Part shown: piece by piece, positions 7,438 through 19,434 of the stretch
How positions within the stretch are numbered: position 1 is the stretch's first letter
How the letters are laid out: every line of letters starts with the position of its first letter
NCBI GenBank assembly: GCA_030280995.1
Contig: JASXTE010000002.1
Coordinates: forward strand, 23,132,183 to 23,196,182
Direction: 5' to 3'
Length of the DNA stretch: 64,000 nucleotides
Origin: Hemileia vastatrix
Taxonomy: Eukaryota; Basidiomycota; Pucciniomycetes; Pucciniales; Zaghouaniaceae
Position numbers and translations under genes: made by a program
Notes under the pieces: generated by a model
What the model was told of the DNA's origin: nothing
The model's database searches: none
Seen by the model: the letters and a program-made list of their open reading frames with translations, nothing else

Positions 7438-10177
7438 TTAGATGTCTCTTTTATTAAGTGTGCCCATACCAATTTTTGTAAATAATGCCTCAGTTAAATG
7501 GAAATGTCTTTTTTTTGTATTGTGCTCAATTTTTTTAATATTAGATCCATACTGAGCATCATCTTCAGCTTCACCTAGTTCCAATACCCTAAACTTCTGA
7601 TGCAAGTGCTTGAGCATGGTCTGTGGTATTTCTTCTATGTTCAATAAAAATAGATTAGCTCACTTGAATTTTTAAGCACCCAATTTCCAAACTAAATACC
7701 TGTTTGATGAATGTCTAGAATTTCCGATAATATACCATTAACTCTTTCAGCAGCCCAAGTAGCCATACCTATGGGTGGACCAAAACATTTAATCTTTTCT
7801 GGAAAATGTTTAGTGAAATGCAGATTTGGCTTAAAGCTGATATTTTTCCAACCTTCTTCCAAGCAGTTAAAATACTCTAATAACAGTTTTTTTAATTCAT
7901 AAACTTCATCGGCGGACACATTTTTTAAAGTCAAAAAGTTGGTAATTGAACTTAAAGTGGTTAGTGATTTGAGAAAATAATATTCTCTAGGTTTGTGGTC
8001 TGACGTCACTGATGTCTTGGCTTGATTTAATTTTTCTACCCAAAGGGGGATAAGTGAAAAAGGAAAGTAAACAGTATAAAGTACATGCCACTCTGCAGCT
8101 TTGAGGGAACCTGAATTTTTAGATCCTACTTTTTTTGGCACTCGTGAAATCCAGAAAGGTTTTTTTGTTTGATCAATCACATTCCACACTGCCTCTAGCT
8201 CAGTGGCTGAAAATTGTGTATTTCTAGTTCTTTTTCTTTCTTTCTCTTTGCCCTTCTTTTTATCTTCCTTACTTCTAATAGTCTCAAGGGATGAATTAGA
8301 TCTTTCACTTTTGGATATACTGATACTTTTTTGCCTTAAGTTATAGGTTGAATTTTGACTTCCACTTTCAGAAGCATTTTTGGAGCCAAACTCTAAGGTT
8401 TGAAAGTGATGTTCAGAACTTGATGACTTTTTCCTGCTGTTTGATCCTTCTGATTCAACTCCTCTACTATCAATTCTAAAATATATTTGTGACAGTCTCG
8501 TTGTACTTGTATACCGTAGTCTTTTATGCCATCCCACTGGTTCAATATTTTTGGCATCAGATCTGATTAAGCTGCTTCTACATTTTGTATATTTCTTATT
8601 TAGAAATATATCAGAGCATGCATCATAACCCTCTCTTCTTACATGCTAATTTTTTTCCTTTGTCAGATTTTTTTCTAGGTCAATTGTGGCATTTGTCTAA
8701 GATAATAACTTAGACTGTGATCTTTAAGATTTCCAAACATGTGTGAACGCATCAAGTCAATTGAGCAATATTCTGTAGGATGCCAATATACAAGGTTATT
8801 CATCTTGCTCCATCAAACCCCATGACTCCTAACAATAGATACCAGCTCCCAATGTGACTGACACTTTTTCTACTTCTCTGCCCAGTGCATATGATCCTCA
8901 AGAGTACATTAGGGAAACTTTTCCACTTGATGCTCACCAATTTCATCTTTTGAAATATTACAGACAGAGCAGAACTTAGTGGCTGAGTGATTTGAAAAAC
9001 CAGAAATCTTCCGCATTGCTGGAATGTCTCCTATTAAAGAGAATAATGCAGGTCTTATTTTCAGCCTTGTGGATAGTGAGGTGTTTTTTCAATAAATATT
9101 CCATCACATAGAGTCTTTAGTTCATCGACAAGAGGCTTCAGAAGATTATTTATTTGTTCACTTGTTGGCTCAGTTGGACCAGGAATAATAGCATACAAAA
9201 ATAGATTTTTGGTTTTATATTGATCTTCTGTAGGCAAGTTCATACAAACCAACAAGACATTACTCACAGATTTCTGATGACCTCCAATACAATTGCCACC
9301 CAGCCTAAACCAGTCAACATATAAACTAAACATTATATTACCTTGTGCTTTTGTATATCCATCAACACTTCTATTTTGAGTCATAGAAATATCTGGAAAA
9401 CTTTTCCATACAAAACCATCATATACATCTTTCATTGCATCCCTTTCCATGTTTTCTAGAAAATCATTTTTTTCTCAATCAGTGTCTCAAAGTTGATTAG
9501 TTTAAGCGTTCCTGAAAGCTATTCAACCAAACTGTTGTGATTAAATGTTTTACGAGGATGGTAGATTTCTTCTTCTTGTTTGTACTTAGCCAAATACAAA
9601 CTTTCATCACAATTGACAGTTTCTTCTCTTTGTCCTAAATCTTTCAAATAGCGCTTTGAGGATGAATAAAAAGGTTGAGTACAATATAAGATGAATGGTT
9701 GATGTTTGGGGATATACTCATAAAGAGCAAAGAGCTTAGCACAGCATGTCTTGGTGACAAATAATAGATTGATTTGCAATTGACTAAAAACTGTCTCTAT
9801 AGAAAGGGGAATCAGGCTTATGATTCTGCTAGCATCTAGTTTACCTACGTCACTAAGAAGTTTGAGTTTGTTGACTTCATCATGAAAAAATTCAGCACAA
9901 CCTTCTTTGCTTAAATGATGGATAAGAAAAAGTTTTTCTGCTTGCCAAATTATCTTTTGGCTATAAAGCTCTTCCAAATTCAAATTATTTGACCATGGTA
10001 AAGATTGAATTGTTTCTAAAACAGGCTGCCCCTAAGCAAAGAAAAAAATAGATATTAATTGAAACATAATATCTCTTTATTTACCAAATATTTATTTCTT
10101 ACAAGATCTTGGATGTTGGATCCTAAGTTAGGTGAAGCACTGGATGGGGTGATCTTCACTGCTGGTTTATAGGTCAT
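7438..10177 (-). pseudogene. CACTA-type (Tnp2) transposase, decayed
   Basis: The minus-strand gene starts at ATG 10175-10177. A 71-bp intron (10032-10102, GTAAGA..CTTAG) joins a 25-codon first exon to ..QPVLETIQSLPW and the N-terminal part (9519-9983). The centre (9061-9450) carries the Tnp2 signature: YVDWFRLGG, CMNLP, IIPGPTEP, LKPLVDEL. It continues at about 8935-9060 with GDIPAMRKISGF and CSVCN. The C-terminal part (7692-8537) contains EFSATELEAVW-like and FGPPIGMATWAAERVNGIL segments typical of the partner domain in fungal Tnp2 ORFs. A last exon lies at 7438-7644. A TAG after ..NSLVE, frameshifts near 9450-9519 and stops below 8900 show decay. Such transposases excise elements with CACTA-type termini; I did not find the termini. 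The downstream end abuts the LTR of element A, suggesting A inserted into it. Confidence 0.75.
10032..10102 (-). other. Intron 1 of the CACTA transposase pseudogene
   Basis: Minus-strand donor GTAAGA, acceptor TTGCTTAG, 71 bp. Removing it fuses exon 1 (10103-10177, exactly 25 codons) in frame with the next exon. Confidence 0.6.
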
Positions 10178-10345
10178 GCTGATAAATTACTACTCGGAAA
10201 AGATTCTGATAGTTTCTGTGAAATAATTAAAATAAGAAAATATAAATATAAAATAAAAAAAAGTAAGAACTAATATTTTAATCTTATTTTTTACACAAGC
10301 TTATATAAATTTGACAATCTTTTTCAGAATTCTTTTAACTGAACT

Positions 10346-10771
10346 CACCTTCTTAAACAACTTCCAAGTGGTGAAACCTATGAGAATCTTTTCAAAAAGA
10401 TAAAATGTAGCTCAGACACCAAAAAGGATGATGAAGGTTCTTTTAAGCGGATTTTATTACCATGGAGATCTGAAGGATTCTCAAGACTTGCAAGAAATCT
10501 TGACCAGAAACACATTCAAATCAAAGAAAATTCCTCTTATTCAGGAGAAATACTTAAGAACTTGGCATTATATGATAGATTAAATTTGGTATCCACAATC
10601 AAGTCTCACTTTAATTCTTTTCCAGTCCCCAGGGGTTTGCCAAGTGACTGCTATTCTTCATTATATCTCGCTTCTCTTAATCCTCAACAATTAAAACTTC
10701 TTAATTGTAAAGCCCCAAAAAATATTTCCTGCATACTTGAACAAATTTCAAATTTTAATGTGAGTTATTGA
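10346..10771 (+). pseudogene. Unidentified ORF, possible exon remnant of a fungal conserved protein
   Basis: A plus-strand frame of about 141 codons is open between a TGA just before 10346 and a TGA at 10769-10771, with no ATG near its start. A 3' splice-like TTTTTCAG lies at about 10321-10328, so it may be the last exon of a spliced gene. The translation is lysine- and serine-rich in its first half (KKIKCSSDTKKDDEG), then has ILLPWRSEGFSRLARNL and VPRGLPSDCYSSLYLASLN. This resembles my recollection of rust-specific proteins of unknown function, but I cannot name a family. It lies in a 630-bp gap between the divergent CACTA start (10177) and the end of the SNF2 pseudogene (10807). Confidence 0.35.
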
Positions 10772-11060
10772 TGAATTCCCAAATAATTAATCTAGCAGAC
10801 TCATATTCATAGTTTACAGTGTTTGGGACACTTAGCCTTAAAAAATTAGAACAGAAAAATATTTTTAGCTATGATGCAACATTATTTAAAGAAAATTTCA
10901 CATACATTGATAGCTCAATCTTTTTTCTTTGTATCTTATAAATGCTGAATTCAATACTTCTACTTACAAAATACTTGTGTACATGAACTTCATCTTGGTG
11001 GCCCATTCTATACAGACAATCAACTACTTGCTGTTCAACTTCTGGATTCCAATTAGGCTC

Positions 11061-11129
11061 CTGTTTCAATATTTTAAACAAATTCTCTTTTCAACTTTTT
11101 TTATTTCAATATAAGACTCTTTGACTTAC
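11061..11129 (-). other. Intron in the SNF2 pseudogene 3' fragment
   Basis: Minus-strand donor ATG|GTAAGT and acceptor TTGAAACAG, 69 bp. It links the NVYIM segment to the motif VI exon in frame. Confidence 0.65.
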
Positions 11130-11155
11130 CATTATATATACATTTTGTGCACACC

Positions 11156-11160
11156 TCAAG
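11156..11160. repeat. Target site duplication of B1, left copy (TCAAG)
   Basis: TCAAG directly precedes the LTR start TGTCAGTG at 11161. The identical 5-mer follows the other LTR at 20610-20614. Confidence 0.9.
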
Positions 11161-12337
11161 TGTCAGTGTATCTAGTATTTAAGTATGATTTAATAGTATT
11201 AATTAATGGTCCTACTACTTATTAATAAATGATTCAGTGATTAAACTTCAGGGGAAGACTAATAAAATATTTATACTCAAATAAAACTTACAATACTTGG
11301 ATTTAAATGTGTGCTAGTGGTGGAAAATAGATAAATATAATATAGTTATAGCTTATATAAAAATAATATCAGTTTATAATGGCTTTATAATATATCTTTG
11401 AATAATAATAGTTGTTTTATAATGTTTTTTTGAATTTTGGTAAGTAAGTGATGTCTAATAACCATCAAAATTGTCCCTTACTTATACCAAAATCCACTGG
11501 AGTGCACAGACCTTCAATCCAGATGATGTCACTGCTATCCCCAGAAATTAAAGCACTGTGAGGGCCCATCACCTCCCCATGGCGTCCACTTTAAGCAGAT
11601 TCAACACCCAGACCTCCAGTAAGGACCCTCCATCACAATTAATGATAACACAGACCCATACCATAAATAGAAAATCAAGATAAAAGCAGATACCATAAAG
11701 AAACAGGTAAAATAACTCATCCAAAGAGAATATAATGAAACCCAAAGCATATAAAGGAAACAAATGAAATTTCCAAGCCCCCAATAACATCCTAAATCAT
11801 CCATACTATCCCAGAAATGACCTCCCAACCCATAAATCTGTGAATATCCATCCAAGGAAGCAGATTAAGTTGTCCAGACTGAGTATATGCGCCTGAAATA
11901 GATGTATACGCTTCTGTAGGCATTTTGAGTCCACTGGATACGTCCATATGACCTAAAATAAGCAGAAAAACAAAGGTTATAGGCTATTAAGAGGCTAAAA
12001 CCTACTTATATACCTAAATATACATAATATACTGCATATTTCACTGAATATGAGATTTATGTATACATATAAGCTTATGTATGTCAATAGTTACTTAATA
12101 TCACTTATAATAAGTATATTATGACTCTATTAACACCTTAATAAGTATTATTAGGCTATGGATAAGCTATTTAAACTACTATAATTTATATAGTAGAGTA
12201 ATAATTATATATATATGTAATATAATCATATATATTATTGTTTTAACCTTATTTTTAAGATATAAGCTTAATGTTATTAAAGGTTATCTTATTTTAAGTA
12301 TAAAGAATACTCAGTCCTAGGGATATCTAGGCTGACA
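11161..12337 (-). repeat. 3' LTR of B1 (1,177 bp)
   Basis: Ends TGTCAG..TGACA on the plus strand. Similar to 19435-20609, 29806-30983 and 36841-38017. The plus-strand right end lies against the purine tract CTCCCTCTCAC read in complement. Confidence 0.9.
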
Positions 12338-13286
12338 CTCCCTCTCACAAAAAAAATAATAATAAAATGTTAAGACATTTTAATTAAAAGTAAGGAGTGA
12401 ATAGAATTTTTTTTAAATTTTCTATAATACATACACTGAATAAACAGTATTGTTTTGATTTAAATTTTTTCAAGAGATTTTTAAGATCAGAGATTTCATT
12501 TTCTGGAATCCACTAATCATATTCACTTGATTTATTTTTAAACCTTAATAGATACTCAACTCCCTTTTCTTTTGTAAGGTGTCTCTTTTTAAGTATCTTT
12601 TCAATTTCTTCCTTTTCAACTATTTCTTCAGGATGTTTTTTATGCCTTCCTGATACATAATATACTGCATATTTCACTGAATATGAGATTTATGTATACA
12701 TATAAGCTTATGTATGTCAATAGTTACTTAATATCACTTATAATAAGTATATTATGACTCTATTAACACCTTAATAAGTATTATTAGGCTATGGATAAGC
12801 TATTTAAACTACTATAATTTATATAGTAGAGTAATAATTATATATATATGTAATATAATCATATATATTATTGTTTTAACCTTATTTTTAAGATATAAGC
12901 TTAATGTTATTAAAGGTTATCTTATTTTAAGTATAAAGAATACTCAGTCCTAGGGATATCTAGGCTGACACTCCCTCTCACAAAAAAAATAATAATAAAA
13001 TGTTAAGACATTTTAATTAAAAGTAAGGAGTGAATAGAATTTTTTTTAAATTTTCTATAATACATACACTGAATAAACAGTATTGTTTTGATTTAAATTT
13101 TTTCAAGAGATTTTTAAGATCAGAGATTTCATTTTCTGGAATCCACTAATCATATTCACTTGATTTATTTTTAAACCTTAATAGATACTCAACTCCCTTT
13201 TCTTTTGTAAGGTGTCTCTTTTTAAGTATCTTTTCAATTTCTTCCTTTTCAACTATTTCTTCAGGATGTTTTTTATGCCTTCCTGA
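12021..13286. repeat. 633-bp tandem duplication spanning the LTR-internal junction of B1
   Basis: 12021-12653 is repeated at 12654-13286 with no difference that I can see by eye. The unit contains the last ~317 bp of the LTR (in plus-strand coordinates), the purine tract, and the last ~316 bp of the internal region, including the 3' end of pol. The copies are much more alike than the two LTRs, so the duplication is much younger than the insertion. Confidence 0.9.
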
Positions 13287-16200
13287 TCTTCTTGGAAATG
13301 GAGCAGTATCATTAAAATGGTATGTTTTTATAAGAGAAATAGGAAATACTGGATGTTTTCTATCATAAGGTGCATATAGAATAACCTCAACAGCATTGTT
13401 ACCAACCATCTTTTTAACTACAAATGGTCCAATGAATGGATCCTTTAATTGAACATTACCATTTAAATTGAAATTTAGTGTAGAAATAAGGACTTCATCA
13501 CCCTCTTTGAACATTTGTTCTTTATGGGCTTTATCGCATCTTTTCTTATACTCAAAAGCCTTATTTATACATTCTTGAGAATGTTTTCTGCATAATTCTT
13601 GCATCTGAAGAAAAGATTTAGTACCTGGATGGATATCTAATCTAGGTAATTTATCAAGAGTTTTAGCAGGGGTATTAGGTACATAACCAAACCATAACTC
13701 AAATGGCATTTTGCCAGTGACAGAATGTACTGTACTATTGTATGCAAATTCTAAACCTGGGATAAGGGTTACCCAATCATGCTTTAATTGGCCATTTTCT
13801 TTAAAGTTAAGACCAAAAGCACAATATCTTCTTATCATATCTTCCAAAGTTTGCATCATTCTTTCTGATAGCCCATCAGTTTGTAGATGGTGTGCTGTAG
13901 AAAATTTAAATTGACACCCTGAAACATCCATAAGTGATGTCCAGAACTCAGAAGTAAATTTAGGATCTCTGCAAGAAACTATTGCTTTGGGGAAACCTGC
14001 TATATTTAACATTTTTGTCCACCATAAAAAAGCTAAGTCCTTTGTAGAAACCTCATTGTGGGTAGGAATAAATTTACACAATTTTGTAAATCTATCTACA
14101 ATTACCCAGCAGGAGTTATAACTCTTGTTCCCTGCTATTGGAAAACCTGTTAAAAATTCCATTTTAATTAATTCCCATGGAGCTTTTGGCTGCTCAATTT
14201 GTTCAAATAAGACAGCTCTTTTGCTTGTTAATATTTTAGATTTTTGACAAGAAGCACATGTCTCAATATATTTTTGAACATCCTCAGACATGTTAATCCA
14301 CCAAGCTGTGTTTTTTACTCTGTTTAATGTTTTATGGTAGTCAAAATGACCTGCTAATATATCATCATTACATATACTTAACATTAATTCCTTCATTTAA
14401 GGGGAAATTACAATTACATTACTTAATTTTTTCCTGTAATATATAAAACCATCCTCAATGGAAAATTCTCCTTTTTCTAATGCCTATTTATACTTATTTG
14501 GTAATGTTTTTATTAAAACATTAATTGAAACATTAGATGGATCATTTAATATTTTAGTGAGTTTATATAAGTCAAAATCTGAAGCATACATATCAAGAAT
14601 TGATTTCATGAATTCATCCTCAAGATCTACAATATAAATGCCATAAATCTTAATAATATTTGTTTCAGGAACATAAGCGTGATTATAATCATTATTAGGC
14701 AGAGGTACTCTAGATAACAAATCTACATTAGAGTGTAAGCTTCCTGCTCTATGTGTAATAGTCATCCGTCCTCTGTATTGTTGTACAGCTAATTGCCATC
14801 TAAACATGTGTCTATTAGGAGTTTTTATGTTTAAGAGTGACTTAAATGCACTACAGTCAGTTATTAACTCAAATTTTTGGTCTTCAAGATAATAATGTAG
14901 CTTCTCAAGAGCCCATACTACTACCAAACATTCAAGTTGAGTAGCACCATGTTTCAATTCACTACTTCTTAGAGTACGTGAAATATAGAAAATTACTACT
15001 TCTGACATTTTTCCTTCAATAAGTTGTTTTTGATGCAAAGCAGCACCCAGACCAATAAAACTTGCACCTGTATATAATACAAAAGTCAATTGGAAATCTG
15101 GTAATCCCAAGATAGGAGCTTTCATTTAACATTCTTTCAACTTATCAAAAGCCTGTTGTCCTTCATTATTCCAAATGAAAACTTCTGATTTCTTTATCAG
15201 TGTGGTAAATGGTGCAGCAATTAATTGGTAGTTTTTTATATATTGTCTATAATAACTGCACATACCAAGAAAAGATTGTACATCCTTTACATTTTGAGGA
15301 ATGCCAATATTCTTCATTTCAGCCACCTTATTTTGGTCTACACATATTTTTAAGACAGATACATTATGACCAAGCACTTTCAAAGATTCAAATCCAAATT
15401 TACATTTTTTCAATGCAAGGTTCATTTTTATTTCATCCATTTTTTTAAATACCTTCTTTAAATGGATTAAGTGTTAATCATAAGTCTTAGAGAACACTAT
15501 TATGTCATCAATGTATACCATTAACCATCCCTCAATCATTTTATTATGGAATGTTATATCCATTAACTTCTGAAATACTGATGGAGCATTTTTGGTCCAA
15601 ATGGCATCCTGAAATATTTATAAATTCCCATGTGTGTTGTTATCAACAAAAAGTTTTGTGAATTCTTTTCAACAGGAATTCAATGGTACTCTTTATTTCC
15701 ATCTAAGCAACTTATATACTTAGCACCTATAAGGGTAGCATGTATAGAGGCAATCCTTGGCAAGGAATAAATATCATCTACTGTAAATGTATTTAATGCT
15801 CTATAATCACCGCACAGTCTTGCTTTATCTTGTTCATAAGAAATTGGCACTGGTGATATTGCACAATATTTTGGTGTAGTTTCAACCTTTTCAAGAATAT
15901 TCATTTTTAATAACATTTTAATATTATCCTCTATGTCTTTCTTCTTAATTGGTGAAGCAGGGTATGGTTTCTTTTTAAGACTAGCAGGAATATTATCCAT
16001 ACCACAGGTTAAACTAATCTTCATTTCATGATCTTTTAGAAGGCCAAGTTCATTTTTACCATGTGGAAAAGCCATTGGAAATTCTTTAATTAAGTCCAAA
16101 ATATTATTTTTCTCAGCTTTACTTATCTGAGTGCCAAATGATGCTTTTGAAATTTCTGTTTCCAGAAGTTCCATCTCATTGGATTCTATTTCTTTGCATG

Positions 16201-16990
16201 GAATATTTGTTACTGACTCAATGTGTAAGACTGTGTTAAAAGAATTTATTTTAAATTTTTTACCATTCATGCCAATTGTAAAATTGTTATTAGCAGGGTC
16301 TAATTTCACACGAAACTTAGTCAGAATATCATTTACAATGATAAAACAGTTACTACAGTTAGTATTATCCATTACTACAAAGTCACAAGTTACTCTTACA
16401 TAACCATCTTGATGTTTAAAGAAAACGGCAGCTTTGTATCTACTAATGGGATGTAGTACTGATCCAAAACCTCTCAAATTTTTACTTTGAAGCGGTTCAA
16501 GCTTAGACTTATATTCACTATCAATTTTCTGCAATGTATTAGTAGAAACAACAGAACCAGCAGCTACTGTGTCCAATACTATATTAACATTTTCACCAGA
16601 AATGATAGCTGGAACCATGATAGGTTTCATTCTAAAGTTATCAGCTTTTATATCTTTAATGATTTCAGCATCCTCAAAATTCATTAATGATTCATTTGAG
16701 TACATATTTAATATTGGATTGTCAAAGATGGAAAATTCATCTCCCAAAATACAGACTTCATTTTCATCACTATATGAGATATTACTGTCATAATCACTTG
16801 AATCTTTCCTTTTCTCTGTATCAATTTCAGATTCATGTTGATTTTCAACAATATTTATATTCTCCTCACATTTGTGACCTTTAACCCAAGGTTTGTTACA
16901 CTTATAACAAGTATTTGTTTCATAATTTTTTGGTACTACAGATGCAGTAGGTTTTTTCTGCTTATCCTGAAATATTTTTCAATTCTTATT
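13146..16990 (-). pseudogene. pol: B1 pol: protease, RT, RNase H, integrase, chromodomain (decayed)
   Basis: Order on the minus strand: zinc knuckle C-x2-C-x7-H-x-C at about 16876-16917 (end of gag), protease with VLDTVAAGSVVS at about 16570, RT to 15441 including MVYIDDIIVFSKT, RNase H at 14484-15125, and integrase plus chromodomain at 13146-14396. Damage is extensive. The protease motif reads DTV instead of DTG. RT has a stop after NKEYH (15680) and a frame change. A stop lies before MKELML (14397-14399). In integrase the first Asp is Glu (KMEFLTG) and the second is Cys (VSCRDPKF). The chromodomain-like end EYLLRFKNKSSEYD remains. This copy cannot make an active enzyme set. Confidence 0.85.
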
Positions 16991-17029
16991 TTTCACAGGT
17001 TCAATATTTTGTTTATAAGTGGGATACCT

Positions 17030-18926
17030 TGCTTCATACTTATGGTTTAGTAATATTTAATTGCAAATATTAATAAAGTCAAAATATTCAGTAACATTAA
17101 TTGTTCTAGCTACAACAATGTCTCTGACAGATATGGGTAATTTATATATTATCTTATCTTTGCATTAGTTAAAATCCATGTTAGGCTCAATGGCTTTTAA
17201 TATTTTATTTAAATTCATTAAAAATACCATAGGTTTGTCACCATTCAATGGATTGTACCTAGTTTTCTCATAAAGTCTCTGCTGAGTGAGTCTGAATTTT
17301 TGAACCTCCAAATTGTTTTTCAATTAGTTGTTTCCGTTCAGCCCAAGAGTAGTCTTTACCCTCACTTAAGACAGCTTCAAACCATAATAAAGCAACATCC
17401 TTAAATAAAGAGATCAATTTTGATGTTATTTCTTCATCTGGTAACTTATATGAGAGTCTCAAATTGTCAATTCTTTAGATAAAATTTTGCCAATCAGAGC
17501 TGGCTTCCCCATCATAAGTTGGGTACTGATCTATCTTAGGCCAGTTCTTTTGATTGGATTTTATTTCACTAATCTTAGGTAAATTCAACAACTCATTTAC
17601 TCTTGATAAATGGTCTTGTATTTCTTCCTGTACGGATTTGTGACTTACATTTTCAGATTTGACACTACCACCAGATGGTTTTAGTTGTGGTGATATAGGG
17701 AAGGAATGAGATTCACTTTTGCCAATGAAAGAATTATTATTATACTGAGTATACTTATGATTATCCTGGTTCATTAGTAGATTGGCAGTTTCAATCTCAA
17801 CTTTAATCAATCTTTGTAGCAGCTCAGAGACACTTTGATTTATCTGGGCAAAGATAACTTAGTTCTTGATTCAGTTTTCAATAAATGTGTTTCATACAAT
17901 TTTTCTAAATCACAGAATTTGTTTGAAAGTTCATTATATTTATTACTCAATGAATCATATTTAAGAGTTAGAGACAAATGTTCATTCTCTAATTCTTTAT
18001 TACATGTTGCCAGTTGAGCAATATTTAATGTTAAGGATGAAATTGTATCACTTGTGAGCTTAACTGTCTGTTCCTCACAATAAGTCACTCTATTCCACAA
18101 TGCTGAAACAATTCTATGGACAGTTGGATTATTGTTAAAATACTCAATGTCTTCCTTCTCAATTATTTCACTCTCTTGTGAACTTCTCATCTCACTAGTA
18201 AGTGGTGGCAACTGAGGATTAACTGTATTATAAATTCTGCTTTTGTTATTGACAAAAGACAAGTCAGGTGTATCTACATTAAAACCTAATTTTCTTAAGT
18301 TCTCCTCTATTTTCTGCACAGATTTGACATCAATAATACTACCTACATTGTAATTATCATTATTGTGTTCAATCTGAGAGGGTAATCTACTTACCACAGG
18401 ACTATTGTTAGCCCTGATTTTTGGAGCCTTTGTTTTCCCTTGTAGGGTTAAACTGAGGAAGTCTGATGAGGAGGAGGATCCTTGTTTCAGTTGTGACTGG
18501 ACCATTGTTGATGGAACCGATCCCACTTCCATTTGTCTACCAGTATTTTCTCCTGGGACTGATGTGACCCTCCTGGGGTAGGGGGTTGCTGACTTGGATG
18601 GCCTCCCTTTAGCTCAGCCAATGATTGGTTCATCTGCTGAAATGCAATTGTTCTGTTATTGCTCTACCTCCTTGAGCATGAGGGACTTTGATTCCTCCAA
18701 CTTCAATACCTGTTTTACCAGTTGGAATAGTTGATCCTGAAGAGGAGGAGACGTCTTTTTTATGGTAATCTTTTTTAAGAGGGCGTCTTTTTCTTCTATG
18801 CTCATTTGCTCTGCCTGGTGGTATGACTGACCCTCCATGGTTATGTCCTGGAACAATGTTTTTGTTAGCTTTAGACCTGGTATTATAAACAGGATTTTCC
18901 CTTACATTCGCCTGGGGAGCACTCAT
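17030..18926 (-). pseudogene. gag: B1 gag (decayed)
   Basis: It starts with MSAPQANV..YNTRSKANKN at 18926, as in B3 (38529) and, in decayed form, B2 (~29292). It is broken into several frames: 18630-18926, 17840-18532, 17475-17810, 17268-17462. A coiled-coil section (..NKELENEHLSLTLKYDSLSNKYNELSNKF) precedes the capsid-like part (NWPKIDQYPTYDGEASSDW, FKDVALLWFEAVLSEG). An overlapping second frame (18656-18856) encodes MSIEEKDALLKKITIKK and is discussed in the findings. Gag would form the particle around the element RNA. Confidence 0.75.
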
Positions 18927-19434
18927 ATTGATAAAAATAACAATATATCATGTCTACAAAAAGGAAAACCTATTATAATCAGTAGATTAAAAGTATTAGC
19001 AATGTTATTACTAATAAAAAGCACTGGAGCTTACCCTGAATTTATATCTTTATTTATTTAAATAAAATGTAATAAAAATATGAAAAAATCTATTAAAAAT
19101 AAAATAATAAGTTTAACTAGACCTTTATTAGGGTGAATAAATAGCTTACCAAGATTTAACCGAATACAAATATTATTGGGTGCTATATTGGTGACCAAAT
19201 ACCAAGTGAAATTGGGTTTATATTGGGTACAGTTACTACTGTAAATACCTAATTTTTATTATAAAAAATTAGTACAATTATTATAAGGGTTCTTTTCCGC
19301 AATCACTTAGTTATGATGACCCACTAAAATGCAGCAGACCCAATTATTTTCTTATTTTGAGCTATACTAAAGTAAAAATCACGTCCCAAGGCTTATACTA
19401 AATAATAAGTAAAAACTAAGGAAAGACCTCCAAT

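Larger units (their letters stand above)
10807..11160 (-). pseudogene. SNF2-family helicase pseudogene, 3' fragment (motifs V-VI)
   Basis: This is the C-terminal end of the same gene as 20610-22632. Next to the insertion duplication (11156-11160) the minus strand reads ..RCAQNVYIM, then a 69-bp intron (11061-11129, GTAAGT..AACAG), then EPNWNPEVEQQVVDCLYRMGHQ and a ..SIEFSIYKIQRKK tail. These match helicase motif VI and the C-terminal brace of SNF2 ATPases (consensus WNP.E.QA.DR.HRIGQ). The usual Arg of DR.HR is Cys here (DCLYR). A second short intron starting GTATGTG probably leads to a small last exon ending at the TGA 10807-10809. Confidence 0.8.

Noticed and set aside
11569..11855. Hydrophobic ORFs in the B-family LTRs (also 19843-20129, 30245-30442, 37172-37576)
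   Set aside because: They recur only because the LTR recurs. Frames differ between copies and there is no start or stop consistency.
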